A DNA stretch of 64,000 nucleotides from Mucilaginibacter sp. CSA2-8R (GTDB taxonomy: Bacteria; Bacteroidota; Bacteroidia; Sphingobacteriales; Sphingobacteriaceae), in the NCBI RefSeq assembly GCF_038806765.1, contig NZ_CP152389.1, positions 2,108,001-2,172,000 of the forward strand, read 5' to 3'. A model generated the notes under the pieces. The model was given only the letters and a program-made list of their open reading frames with translations, was not told where the DNA came from and did not search any database. Shown here piece by piece: positions 28,033-36,588 of the stretch. Numbering within the stretch: the first letter of the stretch is position 1; every line of letters begins with the position of its first letter. A program made the position numbers and the translations under genes.

Positions 28033-28241
28033 TGGGTTTAGGGGCGGATAATGGCTTTATGACGGAGTTAAAGTATAAACTATAATTGTGATAGGCAATA
28101 AAAATTAACGTCAAAATTGTAAATTCTGTGCTACCAGCAAGTTTATCAAAAACGGCTTCGTTTTAAAAAGACTGGCTATCAGCATATTCATCAATAGGTT
28201 TGTCTTGTTTAGACGGCAGGGGGAGCGATATGTTACAGTCG

Positions 28242-28280
28242 AAAAAACAAAAGCCCTTAGCTTTTGGCTAAAGGCTTTTG
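28242..28280 (-). terminator. Rho-independent terminator after the L,D-transpeptidase gene
   Basis: Stem CAAAAGCC (28248-28255) with GGCTTTTG (28273-28280), plus an inner TAGC/GCTA pairing. Read leftward it is followed by six U residues. It lies about 20 bases after the stop of the gene at 28302. Confidence 0.85.
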
Positions 28281-28301
28281 CGGCTATCAAAATGACGCTG
28301 T

Positions 28302-29849
28302 TTAGGCAGTCAGGTATTTATTAAGGTGTGCAAACAACACAATATCCAAACCGTAAACGTCCGGGCGAAATTGCAGGGTACCTGTATTGTCCATCCAGCA
28401 GGTAGCATAGGTTAGATACACAGGCATCTTTTTAGGCAAACTCAAATCTGTAGCTTTAGGATCTTCGCTGCTTTCCATTTCAGACTTAATAGTCTGAAAT
28501 TTGTTGCCATCGCCAAAAAGGGCATGGGCTAAATCTAACGGACGTTCGACCCGTACACAACCATGGCTAACAGCACGCATTGATTGGTTAAACGCTTGTT
28601 TAGCCGGCGTATCGTGCAGGTAAACCGAGCTGCTGTTTTTAAACAAAAACTTAATTTTGCCCAAAGCATTGCCTTCTCCAGAGCGCTGTTTAAATGCGTA
28701 GTCATCTTTGTTGGCCGATGCCCAATCTATGGTTTCAGGATCATCCACAACTTTACCGCCTTTATATACATCAATATTATTGTTAGCTAAGTAATATGGG
28801 TCACTTGCTGCTTTCACCATGATTTCTTTACTTGCTATACTTTGCGGAATGTTCCAGATAGGGTTAACTTGTACTGAATAAATCATGCTATTAAGCTGCG
28901 GTGTTTCGCGCGAAAAAGGGCGATCTACTTTATCCCTTTCGTCGTACTCTATCAGGTTATCTGTACGGTCAATGTTACGGCCTTCGCCAACGCAAACTTT
29001 CATGTTCATCACCGATTTGCCATTCTCCATAACATCTAAACGGTAATCTGGAATATTAACAATTACATATTTAGCATCTGCAGGTTTATTTTTCCAGCGC
29101 AGGCGCTCCAAGTTTACCTTCAAAATACGGTCAGTCTCTTCGGGTGTTTTACCTGCTACCTGCGCATGGCTCATTAAAGCTTTTTGCATTGCAATATATT
29201 CTGGGCTTTTTGGCTGAACGCTATCTAAGAATTTTTTCATATCAGCGATAGCGAAAACCTTATTCATAGAGTTGCTATCTGGGCGTAACGTATTGGTGTA
29301 ATAGCGGGCGTAAATTTTACGCGGACTAATTACGCCGTACTGTAAGGCATTGGTGTAGTCAATAAGCGAGTTGGCCAGCATTACTTCCAGCTCGGCCATG
29401 TTTTGGTAAGCTTCTTCAGTAGTTTTGATGGCATCTTTGCTATAAAACTTGTTTACCAGATTATTTACCTCGTCAGCTCTGAACATCTTGGGGTCAAGAC
29501 CATGTTCGCCTGACTTTTTTAAATAGCTGGCTAGTGTTTTTAAGTCTTCGCCTTTCATGTGGTCTAAAACTAAAACCGGGTCATACTCGTTTTTTTCATA
29601 AAAGCTTGTAATTAGTGCCGGGTTACGCAGTTTGCTTTTTCTCTCGGCCAAAACTTTTTGAAACACCGGTGTAAAGCCTTCGGGAGTTACCTTATTAAAT
29701 GCTTTATTTTTGTTTACACTGTAAATGGTTTGAGCCATGTCAGAACGCTTTTTGTGACAGCTCTGGAGCATCAGTATAAAAAAGGCGCTAAACGCTAACA
29801 CAAGCGCAGGCCATTTCACTATTCGGTTAAGTGGAGTAGATGTTATCAT
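28302..29849 (-). CDS. L,D-transpeptidase (YcbB/LdtD-like) lipoprotein
   Basis: 515 residues from ATG at 29849. An in-frame GTG thirteen codons upstream is possible, but the signal sequence begins at MITSTPLNRIVKW. A lipobox LQSC near residue 31 suggests lipidation. The central region resembles the scaffold and peptidoglycan-binding part of YcbB-type enzymes. The YkuD catalytic domain has HDTPAKQAF and then SHGCVRVERP around residue 427, with the catalytic Cys. These enzymes form 3-3 cross-links in peptidoglycan or attach proteins to it. Normal length; single gene with its own terminator. Confidence 0.92.
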   Translation of the reverse strand: MITSTPLNRIVKWPALVLAFSAFFILMLQSCHKKRSDMAQTIYSVNKNKAFNKVTPEGFTPVFQKVLAERKSKLRNPALITSFYEKNEYDPVLVLDHMKGEDLKTLASYLKKSGEHGLDPKMFRADEVNNLVNKFYSKDAIKTTEEAYQNMAELEVMLANSLIDYTNALQYGVISPRKIYARYYTNTLRPDSNSMNKVFAIADMKKFLDSVQPKSPEYIAMQKALMSHAQVAGKTPEETDRILKVNLERLRWKNKPADAKYVIVNIPDYRLDVMENGKSVMNMKVCVGEGRNIDRTDNLIEYDERDKVDRPFSRETPQLNSMIYSVQVNPIWNIPQSIASKEIMVKAASDPYYLANNNIDVYKGGKVVDDPETIDWASANKDDYAFKQRSGEGNALGKIKFLFKNSSSVYLHDTPAKQAFNQSMRAVSHGCVRVERPLDLAHALFGDGNKFQTIKSEMESSEDPKATDLSLPKKMPVYLTYATCWMDNTGTLQFRPDVYGLDIVLFAHLNKYLTA

Positions 29850-29938
29850 AGGTATATTCAAAGTAGTGTGTAAAACATAAGCAATCACTGTACCATAACC
29901 ACAAGTACTATAGCAGTTGGTACTTTACATTCGACTAA

Positions 29939-31492
29939 TTATTCTTGCTTACGTTTAATGGCTTTATCTGTAATGGTAGATGGCGCCGGTTGTTTGGAAT
30001 GTTGCTTGTCCTGACCAATGTAACGAAACTCAATGATACAACCTCTGTAGCTCACTTTATGCGGGTCTTGCGCTGATGGGCCTGATGATATGGCATTGCT
30101 ATCTACTGCAAGGTAAATAGATTTTCCGTCTGGCGAAATTGCAGCATCCCTATACCTTACATCCCCTTTAAAATAGTTTATGGTATCGCCGGTTACCTGT
30201 GTACCTGTATTGTTCAGCTTTAAGCGGACGAGCTTACTGCCCTTTAAAGTGGGCAGCAAGAGTGAGTTTTTCCAACCTGGTATTGCATCAGCGGTGTAAA
30301 CTGCAATACTACTTGGTGCCTCCGATGGCCACTCGGCGCCCTTTCGGCTGTTCTGTTTAATGTTGTTGAACAGGCCGGTTAAAAATGTATGGCTGTTGGG
30401 ATATAGTGTTTTAATAGGGTTGCGGTAAAGTGCCAGGCCTATCATGGCTGCATTTTCTTTTTCATTAACTATTAATGGATAGGTGGTATGCCATTGGCCT
30501 GGTAATAATTGGTTTTCAGATACACTCGCGGCCAAACCATCGTAGTTGCCATCCGCATAACCTATTACCAGCGGATGACCATAGTTTTTACCTTTTTCAA
30601 TAATATTTATTTCATCATCAGAGTAAGGGCCATGCTCGGACGAATAGATATAGCCCTTGCCGTTTACAACGGCATAAGCCAAACCTTGGGCATTGCGGTG
30701 GCCGTAGCTCCATACCGCGTTTTGGCGGCTTGAATTAAATGGGTTATCGTTCGGTATCCAGCGGTCATACTGCCCGGTGTCTGCATCGGCCTCTAAATTG
30801 AAGCGTAACAATTTTCCTTCATAGTAACGTGTGTCTTGCGCGTGATTTGGGCGACCGCCATTGTTGAACTGTCCGGCGCCTAAATCACCAACCGAATAGT
30901 ATAAATAGTTTTGGCTTCCGGTTTGCGCAATAAGTAAACGACCGCCGTTGTGATCGTTACTGCCAGGTATACTATCACACAAAATCTCGGGGTTGGTAAG
31001 TTTTTGCTTTGAAGTGTTATAGCGGTACTTAACTAAACGGGTTATGAAATAACAACCGCCGCTGTTAACGGCGCAGCCGTCGCCGTCGGCATCTGCACCT
31101 TTAAACCGATAGATATAAGCTAAGTACACAAAAGGTTTGCCGGTTAAAAATTGCGGATGAAGGGTCATACCCATCAGGCCACCTTGTGGCCAGGGCTTGC
31201 CACCACTTGCTTTGTTTATCCGGTCGTACCGCGGAAAGTTGCGTTCGTTGTTTAAATCGAGCAGAATTTGCTTCTTACCATTGGCCGGGTTGATGCGACT
31301 CACCCGGTAGCCACGAGCCTCAGTTATCCATAAGTTATTATCTGGCCCGAAAATAACTGTCCACGGATCGCTCAATTTGTCGGCTACGATGCGGGCCGAA
31401 AATTTTTCGTGCATGGGGCCGCTGACGCTTTGCGCGTGAACGGTGGAAAACCCACTTATTAAAAATATTAAGAGCAAAAAGGAGTATCGCAT
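29939..31492 (-). CDS. PQQ-dependent glucose/sorbosone dehydrogenase-like secreted protein
   Basis: 517 residues from ATG at 31492 (MRYSFLLLIF), which starts a good signal peptide ending VHAQ; a TTG six codons upstream is unnecessary. The body is a GSDH-type six-bladed beta-propeller: DPWTVIFGPDNNLWITE near the start, GGLMGMTLHPQF, NDHNGGRLLI and YGHRNAQGLAY with SSEHGP, which are typical PQQ and calcium-binding positions. It would oxidise an aldose in the periplasm and pass electrons to the respiratory chain. The C-terminal tail is Lys/Gln-rich. Substrate not determinable. Confidence 0.9.
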   Translation of the reverse strand: MRYSFLLLIFLISGFSTVHAQSVSGPMHEKFSARIVADKLSDPWTVIFGPDNNLWITEARGYRVSRINPANGKKQILLDLNNERNFPRYDRINKASGGKPWPQGGLMGMTLHPQFLTGKPFVYLAYIYRFKGADADGDGCAVNSGGCYFITRLVKYRYNTSKQKLTNPEILCDSIPGSNDHNGGRLLIAQTGSQNYLYYSVGDLGAGQFNNGGRPNHAQDTRYYEGKLLRFNLEADADTGQYDRWIPNDNPFNSSRQNAVWSYGHRNAQGLAYAVVNGKGYIYSSEHGPYSDDEINIIEKGKNYGHPLVIGYADGNYDGLAASVSENQLLPGQWHTTYPLIVNEKENAAMIGLALYRNPIKTLYPNSHTFLTGLFNNIKQNSRKGAEWPSEAPSSIAVYTADAIPGWKNSLLLPTLKGSKLVRLKLNNTGTQVTGDTINYFKGDVRYRDAAISPDGKSIYLAVDSNAISSGPSAQDPHKVSYRGCIIEFRYIGQDKQHSKQPAPSTITDKAIKRKQE

Positions 31493-31553
31493 AAATACAC
31501 TACAAGCCAAATGCGTGGATGTTGTGACGCATTCTATAAGTTAGCTTATTTGT

Positions 31554-31561
31554 TACCTTTG
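31554..31561 (+). promoter_or_regulatory. Bacteroidota-type -7 element (TACCTTTG) of the DinB gene
   Basis: TACCTTTG matches TAnnTTTG exactly but lies only five bases before the ATG at 31567, implying a leaderless or near-leaderless transcript. No well-spaced -33 TTG is seen. Confidence 0.35.
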
Positions 31562-31566
31562 CTCAT

Positions 31567-32085
31567 ATGGCAAACCTTTTACCCGAAGTATGGCTACGCG
31601 GCCCATTGCCTGAGGTGCCTGCCTTACTGCAACCCGTGGCACATGCATTGCTACAGGCTCGCGAAGAAATTAATGCTTTAATGGCTGATTTTGACGAAGA
31701 AATGCTTTGGACAAAGCCGGCTGAATTGGCTTCTGCAGGTTTTCATTTACAGCACTTAACCGGCGTATTAGATCGCCTGTTTACTTATGCCAGAGGGAAA
31801 ATGCTTACGCCCGAACAGTTAAACGCACTGCATCAAGAGGGTAAGCCTCTGTCTGAAAGTGGTCAGGTACAAATACTGCTCAACAACTTTAACCGTCAGG
31901 TAGACTTGGCACTCGAACAATTGACAGCGGAAAATTCGGAAATTCTTACCGAAGTTAGAGGTGTGGGCCGTGCGCAAACACCTTCTACAGTGATAGGCTT
32001 GTATACCCATGCTGCCGAACATACCATGAGGCATGTAGGGCAACTATTGGTTACTGTAAAAATTTTACAGTCCGGGTTATATTAA
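31567..32085 (+). CDS. DinB-family protein
   Basis: 172 residues forming a four-helix bundle. The metal-binding histidines typical of DinB/YfiT are visible: HLQHLTGVLDRL near 60-71 and HAAEHTMRHVGQL near 148-160. Family members bind divalent metal and some act as thiol-dependent transferases or hydrolases; the substrate is unknown. The stop overlaps the stop of the opposite-strand HAD gene by four bases, and no terminator separates the convergent pair. Confidence 0.9.
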   Translation: MANLLPEVWLRGPLPEVPALLQPVAHALLQAREEINALMADFDEEMLWTKPAELASAGFHLQHLTGVLDRLFTYARGKMLTPEQLNALHQEGKPLSESGQVQILLNNFNRQVDLALEQLTAENSEILTEVRGVGRAQTPSTVIGLYTHAAEHTMRHVGQLLVTVKILQSGLY

Positions 32086-32714
32086 TATCGCCCGATAATT
32101 TTAGTGAGTTCCGAAAAATCATGAATGTGGTGGTCGGCTTGATTGTCGTTAAATTCGTTCTTTTTATCGTACAGTACAGTTGGTATACCTAAGGCTTTAC
32201 CGGCTTCAATCTCGGATTCCGGGTCGTCGCCAATTACCAGTACCTCTTTGGGCTGGTAATGATACTTTTTCAAAATTTCTTCAAAAATTTCTTTCTTGGT
32301 ATCCTCCGTTTTTTCCGGGTCGTTGATGCTGATATCTTTGAAATCACTTTCTAAATTTAACATGCGTACTTTGCTCTGCTGCATTTTGGTAAAACCCATG
32401 GTAACTAAAAATTTATCATGCGACAGGCTTCTCACTTCATCGTAGTCACCAAACGGCTCAATAGGCTTATCATAAGTGCTTTCGCGCAGTATATCAGCAC
32501 CTTTTTTTGTTAACTCTTCGCTAAAGCCAAACTGGTCAGCAATTTTTTGCCATGCTTTTTTTGCCATCAGCTTTTTAATTTCGGGCAGTTTGTCTACGCC
32601 AAACTCATCTTTATGTTCGTCCAGCAGTTTATGCAAAGGCTCAAACAGCTCTGGGGTAATAGACGCTGTCGGGAAAATCGTATTGTCTAAATCAAGTATC
32701 AATGCTTTAATCAT
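32082..32714 (-). CDS. HAD-superfamily hydrolase
   Basis: 210 residues. Motif I LILDLDNTIFP at residues 6-16 has both aspartates (Asp8, Asp10), as in phosphatases. A helical cap covers about 20-95; motif II is LVTMGF near 103; motif IV is VLVIGDDPESEIEAGKALG near 160-178. It is probably a small-metabolite phosphatase of the phosphoglycolate/pyrimidine nucleotidase type. The ATG start follows a stretch of 120 bases after the MFS gene. It overlaps the convergent DinB gene by four bases at the 3' end. Confidence 0.9.
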   Translation of the reverse strand: MIKALILDLDNTIFPTASITPELFEPLHKLLDEHKDEFGVDKLPEIKKLMAKKAWQKIADQFGFSEELTKKGADILRESTYDKPIEPFGDYDEVRSLSHDKFLVTMGFTKMQQSKVRMLNLESDFKDISINDPEKTEDTKKEIFEEILKKYHYQPKEVLVIGDDPESEIEAGKALGIPTVLYDKKNEFNDNQADHHIHDFSELTKIIGRY

Positions 32715-32833
32715 GTTAAACTAACAATAGCACTCCAATACAGTTTAAACTAACTTTATAAAACGGTAACTAAGGTGAGTAATAATTAAACAAGCTTATC
32801 ACCTTTTATGGTACTAAGCAGAGAGCGGTGCAC

Positions 32834-34051
32834 TTACCCTAATTCGATTTTAAAGTTTAAACTATACAAAACGAAATAGCCTGTTGCCGAAAACAAACAA
32901 ATGCCTCCCAGTACCCACCACAGCAAGGCATATCCGTTATAAGCAATTAACTGGCTACCCAAAGTAGGAGCTAATATCTGCGCAGCAGACCAGGCCATGC
33001 TGTAAATACCAGCGTATTGTCCTGTATTCTCGCTATTACTGCGTGACAGCCAGAAGGTATTCATGAAAGGCATGCTAAGTATCTCACCCATTGTCACAAA
33101 AAATACAATGAGGTATGCTGTAGCTATACCCGCTGGCAGGAGGTTGGTTAGCGTAAAGCCGATACCTGTAACTAATACACCTGCAGCAATAAACATCAGC
33201 GGGTGCCTGCGCCCGTCCATTTTATGTACAAGCACCATTTCAATAACAATGATCAATAAGCCGTTTAATGACATCAGCCAGCCTATAAACGTCTCGCTGA
33301 AATGCCATTGCGTTTTGTAGAACACCGGCTGCATGGTAAAAAGCTGGAAAAAGCAAACAGCAAACAGTACGTTAAGCAGCGAAAACCAAAGGTAAATGCC
33401 ATCTTTAAAGGCTGATGCTGCAGGCACTTTACTTTTTACTTTTTGCGCCAGCGATTTCACGGCCTCGGCCCTGGGCATCAACCTAAGTAATAATAAAGCC
33501 GAGAATAGGTTGGTAAAGCCATCAACCCAAAACAACAAATGGTAGTTGATAGAAGCCAGAAAGCCGCCTGCAGCACCGCCGCAAGCCCAGCCTAGGTTTA
33601 CAGCCAAGCGGTTGAGCGAGTAGGAGCGGGTGCGATTGTCGGCGTTGCTATAATGCGCTACAGCGGTTGAGTTTGCTGGTCTAAAGGCGTCGTTACAGGC
33701 GCTTAAAGCAAATGAGACAGCGCATATCCACCAAAAATTTTCCTGAAAGCCTAATATTAGAAATAGTACACCACCGCTTAACAAAGCGCCGAGTTGTACA
33801 TCATAAAACCCATATTTGTCGGTAATACGCCCACCCATGAAAGCGCCCACCAACGAACCTACACCAAACATCGACATAATAACACCTGCCTGCGCAATGC
33901 TGAAGTGCAGCTTTTGTGTGCAATAAATAGTCATGAATGGGATAACCATGGTGCCGCTTCTGTTAACCAATAGCACCAATGAAAGATACCAGCTATGCCT
34001 GGATAAGCCGCTGTAAGCATTTTTATATAGATGAATAATAGAAGCTAACAT
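32834..34051 (-). CDS. MFS transporter
   Basis: 405 residues from ATG at 34051 (MLASIIHLYKNAYSGL). The longer frame starting at 34150 would run through the murA terminator, so the internal start is preferred. Twelve hydrophobic segments and the loop GGRITDKYGFYDV after helix 2 are typical of major facilitator exporters of the YdeE/MDR type. The inner-membrane substrate is unknown. It follows murA in the same direction but is separated from it by a strong hairpin. Confidence 0.87.
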   Translation of the reverse strand: MLASIIHLYKNAYSGLSRHSWYLSLVLLVNRSGTMVIPFMTIYCTQKLHFSIAQAGVIMSMFGVGSLVGAFMGGRITDKYGFYDVQLGALLSGGVLFLILGFQENFWWICAVSFALSACNDAFRPANSTAVAHYSNADNRTRSYSLNRLAVNLGWACGGAAGGFLASINYHLLFWVDGFTNLFSALLLLRLMPRAEAVKSLAQKVKSKVPAASAFKDGIYLWFSLLNVLFAVCFFQLFTMQPVFYKTQWHFSETFIGWLMSLNGLLIIVIEMVLVHKMDGRRHPLMFIAAGVLVTGIGFTLTNLLPAGIATAYLIVFFVTMGEILSMPFMNTFWLSRSNSENTGQYAGIYSMAWSAAQILAPTLGSQLIAYNGYALLWWVLGGICLFSATGYFVLYSLNFKIELG

Positions 34052-34103
34052 GAAAATTACCGTTTTAAATTTGAACCAATAATTGACCCGGCATTGCATA
34101 AAC

Positions 34104-34140
34104 AAAAAACCACTGCCTTGGTGTAAAAGCAGTGGTTTTA
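34104..34140 (-). terminator. Rho-independent terminator after murA
   Basis: Stem AAAACCACTGC (ending 34116) with GCAGTGGTTTT (34129-34139), 12-base loop, and an A-run at 34104-34109 that reads as U's leftward. It begins 24 bases after the murA stop and lies inside the over-long MFS frame, which supports the shorter MFS start. Confidence 0.85.
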
Positions 34141-34163
34141 TTATCGACAATCTACCTGTGTAA

Positions 34164-35471
34164 TCAGATACGGGTAATGTCGGCCCCTAATGCTTTCAAT
34201 CTTTCGTCGATATGCTGATAGCCACGCTCAATCTGCTCAATATTGTAAATAGTAGACTCGCCTTGAGCTGATAGTGCGGCAATTAATAAAGAGACGCCTG
34301 CACGAATATCAGGCGATGTCATGGAGATACCACGCAATTGCATCTGTTTATCTAAACCAATCACCGTAGCGCGGTGCGGGTCGCACAAGATGATTTGGGC
34401 ACCCATATCTAACAACTTATCTACAAAGAACAAGCGGCTTTCAAACATTTTTTGATGAATAAGCACCGAGCCCTTAGCTTGTGTGGCAACCACCAGCACA
34501 ATGCTTAGCAGGTCAGGGGTAAAGCCCGGCCACGGCGCATCAGCAATGGTCATAATCGAACCGTCAATAAAAGTTTCTATTTCGTAATGGTCTTGTGCCG
34601 GTATAAAAATATCATCGCCACGTAGTTCTAATTTAATACCCAAACGTCTAAAAGTGTCTGGAATAATGCCCAGCTCTTTGTACTGTACATTTTTGATGGT
34701 AATTTCAGAACCCGTCATGGCAGCTAAACCAATGAAAGAACCGATCTCAATCATATCCGGCAGCATCCGGTGTTCGGTGCCGTGCAGCTCGGTTACCCCC
34801 TCAATGGTAAGCAAGTTAGAGCCGATGCCAGAAATTTTGGCACCCATACGGTTCAGCATTTTACAAAGCTGCTGCAAATAAGGTTCGCAGGCGGCGTTAT
34901 ATATGGTGGTTGTACCTTTAGCCAAAACAGCCGCCATTACAATATTTGCAGTACCAGTTACTGAGGCTTCGTCCAGCAATATGTACGTGCCTTTCAGATC
35001 AGAGGCATCTACGTTAAAAAATCCGTTCTCCGGGTTGTAGTTAAAGCGGGCACCTAACTTTTCGAAACCTAGGAAATGGGTATCTAAACGACGACGGCCA
35101 ATTTTATCGCCGCCCGGTTTAGGGATCGAAGCTTTACCAAAACGGGCCAGCAGTGGGCCTACAATCATGATAGAGCCGCGTAAACTGCCACCTTTGGCTT
35201 TAAAAGCATCCGAGTTAAAGAAATCAAGGTCAATGTTAGCCGCCTCAAAAGTATAGGTATCGGCCGATAGCCGCTCCACCTGAACGCCCATATCGCCCAG
35301 TAGCTCAATCAGCTTATTTACATCTTTAATATCGGGTATATTACTGATGGTTATTTTTTCTTTGGTGAGTAATACCGCCGATAATATTTGCAGAGCCTCG
35401 TTTTTGGCACCCTGAGGTATAATTTCGCCTTTTAAACGTTTACCGCCCTTTATAACAAAAGCATTCTTCAT
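34164..35471 (-). CDS. murA: UDP-N-acetylglucosamine 1-carboxyvinyltransferase
   Basis: 435 residues, full-length MurA. It catalyses the first committed step of peptidoglycan synthesis, transferring enolpyruvate from PEP to UDP-GlcNAc in the cytoplasm. Seen: QGAKNEALQ with Lys23-Asn24, SLRGSIMIVGPLLARFG near 96-112, and the active-site loop KPGGDKIGRRRLDTHFLGFE near 118-137. In that loop the residue equivalent to the catalytic Cys115 of E. coli is Asp122. Cys-to-Asp MurA enzymes remain active but are intrinsically insensitive to fosfomycin. A 7-bp inverted repeat sits in the 5' leader (35483-35503). Confidence 0.96.
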   Translation of the reverse strand: MKNAFVIKGGKRLKGEIIPQGAKNEALQILSAVLLTKEKITISNIPDIKDVNKLIELLGDMGVQVERLSADTYTFEAANIDLDFFNSDAFKAKGGSLRGSIMIVGPLLARFGKASIPKPGGDKIGRRRLDTHFLGFEKLGARFNYNPENGFFNVDASDLKGTYILLDEASVTGTANIVMAAVLAKGTTTIYNAACEPYLQQLCKMLNRMGAKISGIGSNLLTIEGVTELHGTEHRMLPDMIEIGSFIGLAAMTGSEITIKNVQYKELGIIPDTFRRLGIKLELRGDDIFIPAQDHYEIETFIDGSIMTIADAPWPGFTPDLLSIVLVVATQAKGSVLIHQKMFESRLFFVDKLLDMGAQIILCDPHRATVIGLDKQMQLRGISMTSPDIRAGVSLLIAALSAQGESTIYNIEQIERGYQHIDERLKALGADITRI

Positions 35472-35573
35472 AATGATTTACAATAGTGTTTAACAGACAC
35501 TATGGCCTGTTAAGTTTCTGCAAAGATGTAAAGTTAATTGCAAAAAACTAAAATTGGTTTTAATGTAAAATAC

Positions 35574-35629
35574 AATAAAGCAGCAAACGCCCAAATCCGG
35601 TACGGCCGGCGGGCGTATGTTGCTTTATT
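35574..35629 (-). terminator. Terminator-like long hairpin after the DUF4290 gene
   Basis: AATAAAGCAGCAAACGCCC (35574-35592) pairs nearly throughout with GGGCGTATGTTGCTTTATT (35611-35629), with a GC-rich apical loop. It starts about 25 bases after the stop of the DUF4290 gene and lies upstream of murA. Confidence 0.6.
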
Positions 35630-35654
35630 TTTATAAATGTTAAAGCTCTGAAGC

Positions 35655-36398
35655 CTAATATTTTCTTGAGCCGCCGTTGTTGCGGTTTTGATTATTGTTG
35701 CGGTTTTGCTGACCGCCACCATTGTTGCGATTTTGGTTATTATTATTACGGTTTTGCTGACCACCGCGATTATTGTTCTGGTTATTATTGCGCGGATTGT
35801 TGTTACGTGTGTTTTGTACAGGTGTACGTACATCTACCTTGTTGAGGTTGATGTTATCTTCCAGTTTTAATTCGCCGTTAGATAGTTCGCGCAAATCAGC
35901 CAGAATGCTTTCGTCTGTTACCGAGTCTTTGTTCCATTGCACATAAGCCATTTTCATAAAATTAGCAATGGCTTGCACCATGTGCTGTTTGCGGGCCGGC
36001 TCGTCAATGCTTTTAGCTTTGGCAATCATCATTTCGATAGTTTTACCGTAATGACGGTATTTTATGCGCTGATGAGGATAGCCTAAAGGCTCCGGCTTAA
36101 TATGTATAGCCTCGGGCGTTGGTAAAGGGTAGGGCGCGTCAACATCAATCTTATAATCAGAAATGATGTGCAAATGGTCCCAAAGTTTATGTTTAAAGTC
36201 GGCAACGTCGCGCAGGTGTGGATTTAAAAAGCCCATCAGCTCAATCACAACGTTGGCATAACGGTTACGCTCTTCTTTAGTTGGGAGTGCCACAATATAC
36301 TTAACCATGTTTTGAACATTGCGGCCGTATTCGGTAAGTAGTAATTTACTGCGGGTTGAGTTATAATCAAAAGTTCCAGGCGTATATTTTGTAGCCAT
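35655..36398 (-). CDS. DUF4290 domain-containing protein with Asn/Arg-rich tail
   Basis: 247 residues. The first about 190 residues match DUF4290, a family confined largely to Bacteroidota: YNSTRSKLLLTEYGRNVQNM, then FKHKLWDHLHIISDY, then MIAKAKSIDEPARKQ. The last about 50 residues are a low-complexity run of Asn, Arg, Gln and Gly built from repeats like QNRNNGG, ending in SRKY. It has no signal peptide, so the protein is cytoplasmic, and the basic tail could bind RNA or other polyanions. It lies just upstream of murA in the same direction. Function unknown. Confidence 0.9.
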   Translation of the reverse strand: MATKYTPGTFDYNSTRSKLLLTEYGRNVQNMVKYIVALPTKEERNRYANVVIELMGFLNPHLRDVADFKHKLWDHLHIISDYKIDVDAPYPLPTPEAIHIKPEPLGYPHQRIKYRHYGKTIEMMIAKAKSIDEPARKQHMVQAIANFMKMAYVQWNKDSVTDESILADLRELSNGELKLEDNINLNKVDVRTPVQNTRNNNPRNNNQNNNRGGQQNRNNNNQNRNNGGGQQNRNNNQNRNNGGSRKY

Positions 36399-36510
36399 GT
36401 AATAATCAGAATAAAAGTTTTTTTAAGCTAACTGCGCAATGTTATATTAAAATAAGAAAGTGCAGGTGCTGTAAAAGATAAGTTGTACTTGCTTGTACCT
36501 ATGGGTAACG

Positions 36511-36518
36511 CAAATATA
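36511..36518 (-). promoter_or_regulatory. Bacteroidota-type -7 element (TATATTTG) for DUF4290
   Basis: On the minus strand TATATTTG is followed by GCG and lies about 110 bases before the DUF4290 start, in the gap after the dNTPase gene. No clear -33 element. Confidence 0.35.
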
Positions 36519-36588
36519 TATTTATTTGTGTTATGTTACAGGAAAAAAATATGAAAACAGGAAATTTTTCCTGGAATATATTCCTGTA

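Noticed and set aside
34052..34150. N-terminal extension of the MFS gene to 34150
   Set aside because: It would place the start over the murA terminator and add a poor N-terminus; the ATG at 34051 is used.
35660..35800. Possible CRISPR or DNA tandem repeat
   Set aside because: The repeated triplets encode the Asn/Arg/Gln-rich tail; no regular repeat-spacer pattern exists.
35534..35833. Alternative minus-strand frame rich in Ile/Thr over the Asn/Arg repeats
   Set aside because: It is another frame of the repetitive DUF4290 tail, not an independent gene.
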